A DNA stretch of 64,000 bases from Chryseobacterium vaccae (GCF_009602705.1 NZ_VSWH01000001.1:3534001-3598000), one strand, 5' to 3'. Counted from the stretch's first letter, positions 44,235 through 52,575 are shown. A program made the numbers and translations. Notes: generated by a model not told the origin, from the sequence alone.

Positions 44235-44735
44235 TTAAAAAATCACATATTGCTGTTGGTCCTTTGCCATTTTAGAAAGGTTTCTCCAACTGGTTTTTAC
44301 CATACCTTTCTTGGTTTGAATATTCTTTTTCTCAAAATGAGGGAGGTCTTTAAAGGTTTTCCAGTTTCCGCCCCAATCCCAGCCGTGTCTGGCGAAAATT
44401 TTTACACATTCGTACCAGTCGGCAACCTTGTCATTATCCCAGTCTTTAGCCGTGTCCCAGCTTGCCGTTTTCCCGTCAATCATCAGGCAGATGTCTACAG
44501 CGAGTCCGTAATTGTGAATACTTTGGCCGGCTTTAGCATTGGTTACCTTTTTTCCGGAAGTAATCCTTCCGATAGCATACAGCCTTTCCTGTTCTTCCAT
44601 AGACCTCAGTCCCTGCGTAATTCTTACTTTAGCCCTGCCGGTAAGGGCTTCGTCACATTCTCTAATGATCTGTCTTACTTCTTCTCTTACTTCCGGGTGA
44701 AGCTTATTGATTCTTTCTGATGTTACTTTATCCAT
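44235..44735 (-). CDS. M15-family peptidoglycan peptidase, endolysin-like
   Basis: 166 residues from MDKVTSERINKLHPEV. The zinc site is complete: His74 and Asp81 in SIHNYGLAVDI, and His133 in LPHFE. Sequence and size match L-alanyl-D-glutamate/D-Ala-D-Ala endopeptidases of the CwlK/phage-endolysin kind. There is no signal peptide, so it should stay in the cytoplasm unless released through membrane damage or a holin. Its promoter has the shared motif (site C), and the phospholipase gene lies 184 bases downstream. An ATG at 44756 falls inside the -7 box and is not the start. Confidence 0.88.
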   Translation of the reverse strand: MDKVTSERINKLHPEVREEVRQIIRECDEALTGRAKVRITQGLRSMEEQERLYAIGRITSGKKVTNAKAGQSIHNYGLAVDICLMIDGKTASWDTAKDWDNDKVADWYECVKIFARHGWDWGGNWKTFKDLPHFEKKNIQTKKGMVKTSWRNLSKMAKDQQQYVIF

Positions 44736-44753
44736 GAGTTTATTATTATAAAA

Positions 44754-44761
44754 CAAAAGTA
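44754..44761 (-). promoter_or_regulatory. -7 box TACTTTTG of the M15 peptidase gene
   Basis: TAnnTTTG match on the minus strand, 18 bases before the ATG and 11 bases downstream of the core of motif site C. Confidence 0.65.
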
Positions 44762-44771
44762 TAGACGGTAG

Positions 44772-44787
44772 GCGACAGGACTTGACG
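44772..44787 (-). promoter_or_regulatory. Shared palindromic motif, site C (M15 peptidase)
   Basis: Minus-strand sequence CGTCAAGTCCTGTCGC, one base off the palindrome, the core 11 bases upstream of the -7 box. Confidence 0.75.
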
Positions 44788-44919
44788 TGTTTTAATTGAA
44801 TTCTGAAATTTTTTATCCGGAAATCCGATTACATAAAAAAATAGTAGAAAAAATGATCTCTAAATTTTTAAAAATCAAATAGAAGTGGTAAATATGAAAG
44901 ATAGAAAACATAATACCGA

Positions 44920-46503
44920 ATGCACACGATCTTACCTTTTTTGCTGGCTATGGTGGCTGCAATTGTTTTGTTGAATATGTGGGCTGCCAGACTGAAAATT
45001 GCTTATCCGATTTTACTGGTTGTATTCGGCCTGCTGGTCAGCTTTGTACCCGGTCTTCCGGCTGTAAAGATCAATCCGGATCTTATCTTTTTTATTTTTC
45101 TGCCACCTCTGTTATTTGAAGCTGCATGGACAATCTCTTTCAAAGAAATGAAAAGATGGTGGCGGATTATCGGAAGTTTTGCTTTTCTGGTGGTCTTTTT
45201 CACTGCGTTTACGGTAGCCATAACCGCTAATTATTTTATTCCTGGCTTTACCATTGCACTAGGATTCCTGTTAGGCGGAATTGTATCTCCTCCTGATGCG
45301 GTGAGTACGGGAGCTATTATGAAATTTGTGAAAATTCCCAACACTACATCAGCAATTCTGGAAGGCGAAAGTCTGTTGAATGATGCTTCTTCACTGATTA
45401 TCTTCCGCTTTGCACTGGTTGCTGTAGGGACAGGGCAGTTTGTATGGCAGGATGCGTCTCTGGATTTTTTATGGATGGTGCTGGGAGGACCTGTTATTGG
45501 GTTAGCGCTTGCCTGGATTTTTGTACAGGCTCATAAACGGCTTCCTACAGACGCTTCATCAGATATTGCGCTTACGTTGATTGAACCGTACCTCATGTAC
45601 TGGGTAGCAGAGCAGTTTCATTGTTCCGGGGTGTTGGGAGTAGTATTCGGAGGGCTGTATATGTCGAATAAGCGAATGATTTTCTTAAACAGTACCAGCC
45701 GTATAAGAGGATACAGTGTCTGGGAAAGTTTTGTGTTTATCCTGAATGGAATTGTCTTTTTACTCATTGGGCTGGAGCTTCCTGAAATTGTAGGCGGCTT
45801 GCGCTCAGAAGGGATTCCCCTGAAGACAGCTATTCAATATGGAGTTCTGGTAACGGGAATTCTTATCGCAGCACGGATCGTAAGTTCTTATGCAGCCATG
45901 ATTGCTACTCTTGTTTTCAGACCCGGTGTTGCTCCAAGAGCATCTTCTACCAAAAGGCGTTTGATGATGCCGCTTGTACTGGGTTGGACCGGTATGAGAG
46001 GGGTAGTATCACTGGCTGCAGCGCTGGCTATTCCTATTACCCTTGAAAATGGTCTTCCTTTTCCCAACAGAAACCTTATTCTGTTCATTACTTTTGTAGT
46101 CATACTGCTTACTCTTCTGGTGCAGGGGCTTACCCTTCCTTATGTAATCAGATATCTGCGCCCTTTTGATGATTTTATCAATGAAGAAAAAGAAAATCAG
46201 GCCAGACAGGAGATCAAGCAGAAGTTGAGGCAGCATGTTTATCATTTCCTGAAAAATAAACATGAAAATGGACTGAACAGCCATGCCGGAATAGAGCGGA
46301 TGCTGAAACACTGGGAAGAAAAAAATAAAGCTGATGAAACAGAATGGATGAATGAGAAAACCAAGGCCGTTTTCATTGAAATGCTGGAAAGTCAGAGACG
46401 GTTTCTTTCAGAACTCAACAAAGATCTGTCGATTGATGAAGAATTGATACGCCATCAGCTGTATCAGATTGATCTGGAAGAAGAGCGGATAAAGATGATT
46501 TAG
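44920..46503 (+). CDS. CPA1-family Na+/H+ antiporter
   Basis: 527 residues, about 12 membrane segments to residue ~410, then a charged cytoplasmic tail (NEEKENQARQEIKQKLRQHV). Visible: FLPPLLFEAAWTI (about 58-70) and GGIVSPPDAVSTGAI, the discontinuous-helix region with the ion-binding Asp of CPA1 exchangers, then ESLLNDASSLI (ND motif). NhaP/CPA1 proteins export Na+ or K+ for protons. Monocistronic; transcribed away from the motif-controlled block. Confidence 0.92.
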   Translation: MHTILPFLLAMVAAIVLLNMWAARLKIAYPILLVVFGLLVSFVPGLPAVKINPDLIFFIFLPPLLFEAAWTISFKEMKRWWRIIGSFAFLVVFFTAFTVAITANYFIPGFTIALGFLLGGIVSPPDAVSTGAIMKFVKIPNTTSAILEGESLLNDASSLIIFRFALVAVGTGQFVWQDASLDFLWMVLGGPVIGLALAWIFVQAHKRLPTDASSDIALTLIEPYLMYWVAEQFHCSGVLGVVFGGLYMSNKRMIFLNSTSRIRGYSVWESFVFILNGIVFLLIGLELPEIVGGLRSEGIPLKTAIQYGVLVTGILIAARIVSSYAAMIATLVFRPGVAPRASSTKRRLMMPLVLGWTGMRGVVSLAAALAIPITLENGLPFPNRNLILFITFVVILLTLLVQGLTLPYVIRYLRPFDDFINEEKENQARQEIKQKLRQHVYHFLKNKHENGLNSHAGIERMLKHWEEKNKADETEWMNEKTKAVFIEMLESQRRFLSELNKDLSIDEELIRHQLYQIDLEEERIKMI

Positions 46504-46736
46504 CCCCATTGCAGACGGATATAACCCTGAAAGAGAACTGAATTTTCGAAAAGTAGCATTTACTTTTGGTAAGAAAGTTCTAACATCCATCGTTTTTTGA
46601 GATTAAACATTTTAATTAACAAAATTCATTGTAAGAACAAATTTCCAAACTACAACTAGAATCAAAACCGATATCGGTCCAGCCTCCAAACATATTATTC
46701 ATCATCTTTTCTACGGATACACATATTAAGTTTTAA

Positions 46737-46765
46737 ACAAAAAAATCCTCTGAAAAGAGGATTTT
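46737..46765 (-). terminator. Terminator after the META lipoprotein gene
   Basis: AAAATCCTCT (46742-46751) pairs with AGAGGATTTT (46756-46765) around a four-base loop, with a T run on the minus strand. The rest of the 284-base convergent spacer 46504-46787 holds nothing recognised. Confidence 0.9.
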
Positions 46766-46787
46766 AAAAATTAAATTTTTATAATAA

Positions 46788-47318
46788 TTATTTTTTGATT
46801 GCAAATTTAGCAACTACAGTTTTTCCCTTTTGAAGCAGTAACATATCACCTTCAATCGTATAACTATCTGTGCTTTTTAAAGCTGCAATAAATTCATTTT
46901 CCATTTTAGTTTGGTCGCAAGCCACTTCTGTGCTATTAACATTGGCGAACAATAATTTCCCCGCTTCAACTATTTGATAATCTCCTTCTACAGTATTACA
47001 ACCTGTAAATCCAGAAAATCTTGCTAATCCAGAATCTAAAGAAATGAAATAATCTTTATCTGTATTGTTTGTTACAGCGGCTCCATTTAATTCTGATAAA
47101 ACCCATTTGTTTTCAGATATTGACAATTTTCCGGTTGCTGGATCGATTGTACCTGCAGGTTTTTCTGCTGATGCAGTGTTAGCACCATCAACCGTAGTTT
47201 CTTTTTTAATTGCTGTAGTGTCGTTTGTTGTGTTTGCATCAACATTTGTAGTTTGGTCTTTTTTGCAGCTTGTCATCATCACTAATGCAAGAGATGAAAT
47301 AAGATAGACTTTTTTCAT
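46788..47318 (-). CDS. META-domain lipoprotein (HslJ-like)
   Basis: 176 residues. Lipoprotein signal MKKVYLISSLALVMMTSC; a Thr/Ala/Asn-rich linker (20-65); a META domain with NKWVLSELNGAAV, FSGFTGCNTVEGDY and the two Cys that may pair (CNTVEGDY, ACDQTKMENEF). HslJ-type proteins are linked to heat or novobiocin tolerance, but their activity is not known. The promoter box is at 47355-47362. Confidence 0.88.
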   Translation of the reverse strand: MKKVYLISSLALVMMTSCKKDQTTNVDANTTNDTTAIKKETTVDGANTASAEKPAGTIDPATGKLSISENKWVLSELNGAAVTNNTDKDYFISLDSGLARFSGFTGCNTVEGDYQIVEAGKLLFANVNSTEVACDQTKMENEFIAALKSTDSYTIEGDMLLLQKGKTVVAKFAIKK

Positions 47319-47354
47319 GGTAAATTAATTTAAGTTTTTTTTAAATTTGTATCG

Positions 47355-47362
47355 CAAATGTA
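47355..47362 (-). promoter_or_regulatory. -7 box TACATTTG for the META lipoprotein
   Basis: Minus-strand TAnnTTTG match 36 bases before the ATG at 47318. Confidence 0.5.
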
Positions 47363-47550
47363 ATATTAATAATAGTTTTAACGATATAATTTTCAATTTT
47401 TATTGCTTTTTAATGTATATCTGTTTTTCAATCATACTCCTGTAATGGCCGCTATTACTAATCTGTCGAAGATTTTGTCGCCAAAATAAGGGCGATTTAG
47501 CTTATAAACGATTTCATTGAGAAAGCTGAAGATTTCTTCTTTTAAAATGA

Positions 47551-47558
47551 TAATTTTG
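47551..47558 (+). promoter_or_regulatory. -7 box TAATTTTG for umuC
   Basis: TAnnTTTG match 22 bases before the umuC ATG. Upstream, at 47473-47481, is TTTTGTCGC, identical to the inner half of motif sites A and D, but about 70 bases from this box and so not in register. Confidence 0.5.
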
Positions 47559-47580
47559 TATTAGATATTCACCATCCGTT

Positions 47581-48858
47581 ATGTATGCTCTGGTAGATTG
47601 CAATAATTTTTTTGTTTCCTGCGAAAGGACTCTGGATCCTAAGCTTGAAGGCAAACCCGTTGTGGTTCTTTCCAACAACGACGGTTGCGTGGTGTCCAGA
47701 AGTAAAGAGGCACAGGATTTGGGAATTCCAATGGCAGCACCCGCTTTTAAATATAAAGAGCTTTTTAAAGAACATGATGTAAAAAGCTTTTCTGCTAAAT
47801 TTGAACTGTATAATTTTAAAAGTCAGGAAGTCATTGGGGTCGCAACATCGTATGTTGATGTAAAAGATTTTGAAGTATACAGCATCGATGAACTCTTTTT
47901 AGATCTGACGAGTTTTAAATATGTTAACCTATATGATTATTGCCTGAAGATTAAAAACGAGATTAAAGAAAAAGTGCATATTCCGGTAAGTATTGGCATT
48001 GCTCCTACTAAAACCTTGTGCAAAGTTGCCAACCGGATTGTAAAAAAATATACCGATCAATTTGAAGGAGTTTATATTCTGGATACTCCTGAAAAAATTG
48101 AAAAAGCTTTGAAATGGCTTCCGATAGGGGATGTCTGGGGAATAGGGCGGAGACTTTCTGCCAAAATGCACGACAGCGGCGTCTATAAAGCCTGGGATCT
48201 GCTTCAGAAACCTGAAATCTGGGTACGAAAGATCATGGGAATTCACGGAGTAAGAATGATTAATGAGTTGAAAGGAATCCGCCAGCTGGAGCTGGATACA
48301 CCATCTCCTAAAAAATCAATTGCGGTTACCCGGAGTTTCATGGAAATGCTTACCAAAAAGGAAGAAGTCCGCGAAAGGGTAGAGACTTTTGGAATGTATT
48401 GTTCGGAAAGGCTTCGTAAGCAGAATACCTGCTGTAAAATGGTCACGGTTTTTGTACAGACCAACCGTTTCAGAAAAGATCTCCCCGAATACAGGAACGC
48501 CATGACACGAATTCTTCCCAATCCTACCAATTCCTCCATTCTGATAGGAAGGGTAGTCAATGAATTGTTTGAAGCGATTTACAGAGAGGGGTTTCACTAT
48601 AAAAGAGCCGGAGTAATTGTCAATGACTTTGTTCCCGAAAATGAGAGACTGATCAGCCTTTTTGAAGAAGATACCCAGAACCAGCACCTTCCGGTGATGA
48701 AAGCGATGGATGCTATGAACAGAAAATTCGGAAAAGATAAAGTCCGCCTCGGAAGTATGAGCGGGGAAAATACATTCGGCCGTGCAAAACTATCTCCGGA
48801 GTATGAGGCTTTTCTAAAGAACAATACTCTGCCTGAAGCGAACTTCAGATTCCATTGA
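47581..48858 (+). CDS. umuC: Y-family DNA polymerase (UmuC, Pol V catalytic subunit)
   Basis: 425 residues. Palm/finger motifs: DCNNFFVSCER (6-16), SNNDGCVVSRSKEAQ, YSIDELFLDLTSF (about 100-112) with the catalytic acidic pair; then the helix-hairpin-helix region (PIGDVWGIGRRLSAKM) and a C-terminal little-finger domain. Function: error-prone translesion synthesis. The partner umuD (LexA-like protease) usually precedes umuC, but the upstream gene here is a META lipoprotein on the other strand, so umuC is unaccompanied. All catalytic residues look intact. Confidence 0.95.
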   Translation: MYALVDCNNFFVSCERTLDPKLEGKPVVVLSNNDGCVVSRSKEAQDLGIPMAAPAFKYKELFKEHDVKSFSAKFELYNFKSQEVIGVATSYVDVKDFEVYSIDELFLDLTSFKYVNLYDYCLKIKNEIKEKVHIPVSIGIAPTKTLCKVANRIVKKYTDQFEGVYILDTPEKIEKALKWLPIGDVWGIGRRLSAKMHDSGVYKAWDLLQKPEIWVRKIMGIHGVRMINELKGIRQLELDTPSPKKSIAVTRSFMEMLTKKEEVRERVETFGMYCSERLRKQNTCCKMVTVFVQTNRFRKDLPEYRNAMTRILPNPTNSSILIGRVVNELFEAIYREGFHYKRAGVIVNDFVPENERLISLFEEDTQNQHLPVMKAMDAMNRKFGKDKVRLGSMSGENTFGRAKLSPEYEAFLKNNTLPEANFRFH

Positions 48859-48913
48859 TTATTTAGTTACGTTTTTTCTAGATCAATGATCTGAAGAAAA
48901 ATATCCTTTGAAC

Positions 48914-49525
48914 CTACTTCCTTTCATATTTCCAGTTTCTTCCTTTACCTTCTGAGATCCATTCCAGAGCCTGTTCCATTCTTTTATGACGGGTAGTTTC
49001 TGTTTTAGCATCCATAATCCAGTTGATATACTCTTTCCTGAATGATGGTGAGGCTTTCTCAAAAATATGCAGCGCTTTTTGATTGGCATTTAAAGCTGTC
49101 TGAAAATAATCAGGGACTTCAGTTTCTATTTTGGAAGGAGCTGCTTTCTTCATTGTAACACCCATATCCGTAAGTTCCATGGCTTCCTTAATGGCTTTTT
49201 TCAGCAGAATTTTTGACGGAAGATCCTCCATTCTGGTGATTTTGCCTAGACTGAACATATTGCTTTTTTCAGCGTTGGTTTCCAGTTCCTTTATCGTTTT
49301 CATTTCCTGATGAAGCCAGAATCCGAGACTGCAATATTGCTTGAAAGCGGTAATCGAACATAGAATTTTCCCCTTATACATAAAAGTAGGAAATTTCCAT
49401 TTGATGGCTTCTTCAGCATCAGGGCATACCTCATGAATTGTTTCACGAAGGTAATGTAATATCGGCTTTGCAAAATCTGGAGCCTGCTCGATGTATTCAT
49501 CAACTTTTGCGTTGTATTTTTCCAT
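48914..49525 (-). CDS. YdeI/OmpD-associated family protein with DUF1801-like domain
   Basis: 203 residues: an N-terminal DUF1801-like domain (about 15-120; HYLRETIHEVCPDAEEAIKW, FPTFMYKGKILCSI) and a C-terminal YdeI-like stretch with TALNANQKALHIFEKASPS and SFRKEYINWIMDAKTETTR, the family signature. Function unknown. The ATG overlaps the stop of the serine hydrolase by one base (TAATG), so the two are co-translated. Confidence 0.85.
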   Translation of the reverse strand: MEKYNAKVDEYIEQAPDFAKPILHYLRETIHEVCPDAEEAIKWKFPTFMYKGKILCSITAFKQYCSLGFWLHQEMKTIKELETNAEKSNMFSLGKITRMEDLPSKILLKKAIKEAMELTDMGVTMKKAAPSKIETEVPDYFQTALNANQKALHIFEKASPSFRKEYINWIMDAKTETTRHKRMEQALEWISEGKGRNWKYERK

Positions 49526-50664
49526 TATGAGGTTTGAAATAGTTGTACGGTTTCATTAACAAGGAATCTCACCTGATCCGGCCTTCCCCTGTCATTCTTA
49601 GGATTGTTTGAATAGCTTCCGGTCTTTACAATAACCATATTGTGTTCCGGAACTACAATAATATACTGCCCCTGAAGTCCAAGGAAATAATAATGTTTAA
49701 TAGGGTTATCATGATTGATCCAAAGTCCCAGACCATAAATTTCGTTTGATTTCTCGGTGGGGGTCCGCATCTGCTCTATAAATCTTTCATTCAGAACCTG
49801 GGTTGCTCCGACTTTCCCATTATCTAAAAACAGCTGTCCCAGTCTCGCAAAATCCCTTGCGCAGGCGTGAATACAGCAATACGTTTTTTCCATACCATGA
49901 TTGTCAGTACTCCATGTTGCATCTTGTTCCATTCCCAGGGGAATCCAGAATTTTTCAGATAAATAGCTGGCGAGAGGTTGGCCAAGTGCTTTTCTCAGGG
50001 CAAAACCAAGCAGCTGCGTGGAGCCGCTCTGGTATTCAAACCGGATGCCGGGTTCCTCTTTAAAACTTCTGGAAAATACTGCTTTCACAAGACTTTTCCC
50101 GTAATACGCTTTTGCATTGGGAAGAAAAGGGTTATTGTAATCTTCATTCCAGTCAAGGCCGGCTTCCATCTGAGCCAGATTTCTGAGTGTGACCTGGCTT
50201 CCGAATGTTTTTTCTTTAAATTCAGGATAGAAATCAGACAGTTTCTCGTCTATATTATTAATGATGCCTTCTTCAAGAGCTTTTCCTAAAAGCATCACGG
50301 TTACCGCTTTTGCCATAGAAAAAGAATTGGTATGTGAAAGTTGGTTGTAACCTTCCCAATATTGTTCGTGAAGAATTTTGCCATTTTTAATGACAATGAA
50401 AGCGGCTGTTCTGGAGCGTTTTAAATCCTCAGTGATGTTTTCCGGAAGTTCCTTTTTATTGTATTCGGAGTCTTTTGCCCAGAGTTGAGGTTCTCCCGAT
50501 GCAACAGGGTTGCTGGGAAAAAGATTCCCGTCATCAATATAAGCACTTGATTTTCCTTTCAGATAGGTTTTGGAAATGCCGCTGAATAAGTAGTCATATC
50601 CAAAAAGATAGGCCGCTGCCACCCCGAGTGCTGCGCCGCCTATTACATATTTCAATACTTTCAT
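49525..50664 (-). CDS. Beta-lactamase-fold serine hydrolase (class C type)
   Basis: 379 residues. N-terminal membrane anchor (MKVLKYVIGGAALGVAAAYL), then a beta-lactamase/D-Ala-D-Ala carboxypeptidase fold: SxxK at Ser116-MAK119, YQS as the Tyr motif, and a late VIVKTGS in place of KTG. Likely an esterase or peptidase in the periplasm; real beta-lactamase activity is doubtful, since motif two is not YxN. The start at 50664 was chosen because a TAAATTTG box at 50689-50696 lies before it and inside a longer frame to 50739. Confidence 0.87.
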   Translation of the reverse strand: MKVLKYVIGGAALGVAAAYLFGYDYLFSGISKTYLKGKSSAYIDDGNLFPSNPVASGEPQLWAKDSEYNKKELPENITEDLKRSRTAAFIVIKNGKILHEQYWEGYNQLSHTNSFSMAKAVTVMLLGKALEEGIINNIDEKLSDFYPEFKEKTFGSQVTLRNLAQMEAGLDWNEDYNNPFLPNAKAYYGKSLVKAVFSRSFKEEPGIRFEYQSGSTQLLGFALRKALGQPLASYLSEKFWIPLGMEQDATWSTDNHGMEKTYCCIHACARDFARLGQLFLDNGKVGATQVLNERFIEQMRTPTEKSNEIYGLGLWINHDNPIKHYYFLGLQGQYIIVVPEHNMVIVKTGSYSNNPKNDRGRPDQVRFLVNETVQLFQTS

Positions 50665-50688
50665 AGAGGTATGAGTATCAGTCCTCAA

Positions 50689-50696
50689 CAAATTTA
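50689..50696 (-). promoter_or_regulatory. -7 box TAAATTTG for the serine hydrolase pair
   Basis: Exact TAnnTTTG match on the minus strand, 24 bases before the ATG at 50664. Confidence 0.55.
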
Positions 50697-50831
50697 AAAT
50701 AATTTTGGAAAGAATTTGAAGATGAGAAAATAAATGCACTATTTTATTTTCCGTTCTGAGTTTGATTCTGTTATCAAATCTTTGATAGGGAATATCCTGG
50801 AAAGTTCTTTTTCAGTCTGTTTATTTTCATG

Positions 50832-50858
50832 AAAAAAGCCCCGATAAATCAGGGCTTT
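50832..50858 (-). terminator. Terminator after glyS
   Basis: AAAGCCCCGA (50835-50844) and TCAGGGCTTT (50849-50858) form a ten-pair stem (one G-U in the RNA) with a four-base loop and a T run on the minus strand. Confidence 0.9.
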
Positions 50859-50862
50859 GGGT

Positions 50863-52404
50863 CTATAGTTTTGAAAGTAAATTTCTGAAGTTGGTCTTCT
50901 CATCAATGATTCTTCTGAGATCAGCAACCGGAACTCTTTCCTGCTGCATCGTATCTCTGTCTCTGATGGTTACCGTATGATCCGTAAGAGAATCATGATC
51001 GATGGTGATACAGTAAGGAGTACCAATGGCATCCTGTCTTCTGTAACGTTTTCCGATGGCGTCTTTTTCTTCGTAGAATAAGTTGAAATCATATTTCAGG
51101 TCGTTGAAGATCTTTTCTGCATATTCTGCCAGGCCATCTCTCTTCATCAACGGAAGAATTGCTGCTTTGATTGGTGCTAATGCAGGTGGTAAAGACAATA
51201 CTGTTCTCTCTGAACCGTCTTCAAGAACTTCGTCTCTTAAGCAATGAGCAAAGATAGAAAGGAATAATCTGTCTAAACCTACTGAAGTTTCAACTACGTA
51301 AGGAACATAGTTTTCGTTTCTTTCAGGATCAAAGAACTGAAGCTTTCTTCCTGAGAACTCTTCATGAGCCTTCAGGTCGAAATCCGTTCTGGAGTGAATA
51401 CCTTCCAGTTCTTTAAATCCAAATGGGAAATTGAATTCAATATCAGCGGCAGCATTGGCATAGTGAGCCAATTTCTCATGATCATGGAATCTGTAGTTGT
51501 CGTTTCCTAATCCTAAAGCTAAGTGCCAGTTCAGACGTTTTTGCTTCCACTGTTCGTAGAATTCAAGTTCCGTTCCCGGAGCTACGAAGAACTGCATTTC
51601 CATCTGTTCGAATTCACGCATTCTGAAGATAAACTGTCTTGCAACAATCTCATTTCTGAAAGCTTTTCCAATCTGGGCGATACCGAAAGGAAGTTTATGA
51701 CGGGAAGTTTTCTGTACATTTAAAAAGTTTACGAAGATCCCCTGAGCGGTTTCCGGTCTTAAATAAAGATCCATCGCGCTGTCTGCAGATGCTCCAAGCT
51801 TAGTCCCAAACATTAAGTTGAACTGTCTTACTTCCGTCCAGTTTTTGGAACCTGTATCCGGATCAGCAATTTCAAGTTCTTCAATCAAAGCTTTTACATC
51901 GGCAAGGTCTTCATTTTCCAGAGATTTTGCCAGCCTTGAAAGGATTGCTTCTCTTTTTGCCCTGTATTCCAGAATTTTTGGATTAGTCGCTACAAACTGA
52001 TCCTTATCAAAAGCATCCCCGAATCTCTTCGCCGCTTTTTCAATTTCCTTATTCTCTTTATCTTCAATTTTAGCGCAGTAGTCTTCCACCAAAACGTCAG
52101 CTCTGAAACGTTTCTTAGAATCTTTATTATCAATCAATGGATCGTTGAAAGCGTCTACGTGGCCTGATGCCTTCCATGTTGTTGGGTGCATAAGGATTGC
52201 CGAATCAATACCCACAATATTTTCGTTAAGCTGTACCATCGCTTTCCACCAGTATTGTTTGATATTATTTTTAAGTTCGGCTCCGTTCTGTCCATAATCA
52301 TAAACAGCGGATAAACCATCGTAGATCTCACTAGAAGGGAAAATAAAACCATATTCTTTAGCGTGAGAAATCACTTTCTTGAAAACATCTTCTTGCTTTG
52401 CCAT
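50863..52404 (-). CDS. glyS: Glycyl-tRNA synthetase (alpha2 type)
   Basis: 513 residues from MAKQEDVFKKVISHAKEYGF. Class II synthetase motifs: motif 2 in QIGKAFRNEI and FIFRMREFEQMEMQFF, motif 3 in VETSVGLDRLFL; a C-terminal anticodon domain with VPVADLRRIIDE. It charges tRNA-Gly in the cytoplasm and is of the single-chain archaeal/eukaryotic type. An open frame continues upstream to 52563, but that extension crosses the promoter and the palindrome and is rejected. The promoter box is at 52427-52434. Confidence 0.97.
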   Translation of the reverse strand: MAKQEDVFKKVISHAKEYGFIFPSSEIYDGLSAVYDYGQNGAELKNNIKQYWWKAMVQLNENIVGIDSAILMHPTTWKASGHVDAFNDPLIDNKDSKKRFRADVLVEDYCAKIEDKENKEIEKAAKRFGDAFDKDQFVATNPKILEYRAKREAILSRLAKSLENEDLADVKALIEELEIADPDTGSKNWTEVRQFNLMFGTKLGASADSAMDLYLRPETAQGIFVNFLNVQKTSRHKLPFGIAQIGKAFRNEIVARQFIFRMREFEQMEMQFFVAPGTELEFYEQWKQKRLNWHLALGLGNDNYRFHDHEKLAHYANAAADIEFNFPFGFKELEGIHSRTDFDLKAHEEFSGRKLQFFDPERNENYVPYVVETSVGLDRLFLSIFAHCLRDEVLEDGSERTVLSLPPALAPIKAAILPLMKRDGLAEYAEKIFNDLKYDFNLFYEEKDAIGKRYRRQDAIGTPYCITIDHDSLTDHTVTIRDRDTMQQERVPVADLRRIIDEKTNFRNLLSKL

Positions 52405-52426
52405 AATTTTTTTAACGTCTGAAGTG

Positions 52427-52434
52427 CAAAAATA
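52427..52434 (-). promoter_or_regulatory. -7 box TATTTTTG for glyS
   Basis: TAnnTTTG match on the minus strand, 22 bases before the glyS ATG. Confidence 0.55.
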
Positions 52435-52520
52435 GTGAAAAAGCGGGAAGTTGAAGGATGGAAGACAGAAGTTTTTATATACAAGAGAATTAGGAGCCGG
52501 GAACCTGCTTTCGATACTTG

Positions 52521-52575
52521 CTTTTCGGGTTTTTGGCAGCGGCGGCGGAGCCGCCGCTGCCAAAAACCCGAAAAG
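52521..52575. repeat. Perfect 26-bp GC-rich palindrome
   Basis: Arms 52521-52546 and 52550-52575 are exact reverse complements, 26 bases each, with a three-base GGA loop. The inner part (GGCAGCGGCGGC) is almost pure G/C in an AT-rich genome; the outer part is CTTTTCGGGTTTTT. It lies between two divergent genes, so it is not their terminator. It has the look of a dispersed palindromic (REP/MITE-like) element or a protein- or RNA-structure site. No second copy was seen in the window. Confidence 0.9.

Noticed and set aside
39511..44787. Prophage remnant
   Set aside because: The endolysin-like peptidase suggested it, but there is no integrase, terminase, capsid, tail, holin or att-like repeat, and the shared-promoter layout is unlike a phage late operon.
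47465..47481. Possible fifth copy of the WYL-block motif upstream of umuC
   Set aside because: TTTTGTCGC matches the inner half exactly, but the outer half is not complementary and no TAnnTTTG box lies 11 bases away. Kept only as a half-site remark.
52405..52563. N-terminal extension of glycyl-tRNA synthetase beginning with an Ala/Pro-rich stretch
   Set aside because: The extension runs through the -7 box and through the GC-rich palindrome, which by itself gives the Ala/Pro codons. The family start MAKQEDVF fits the ATG at 52404.
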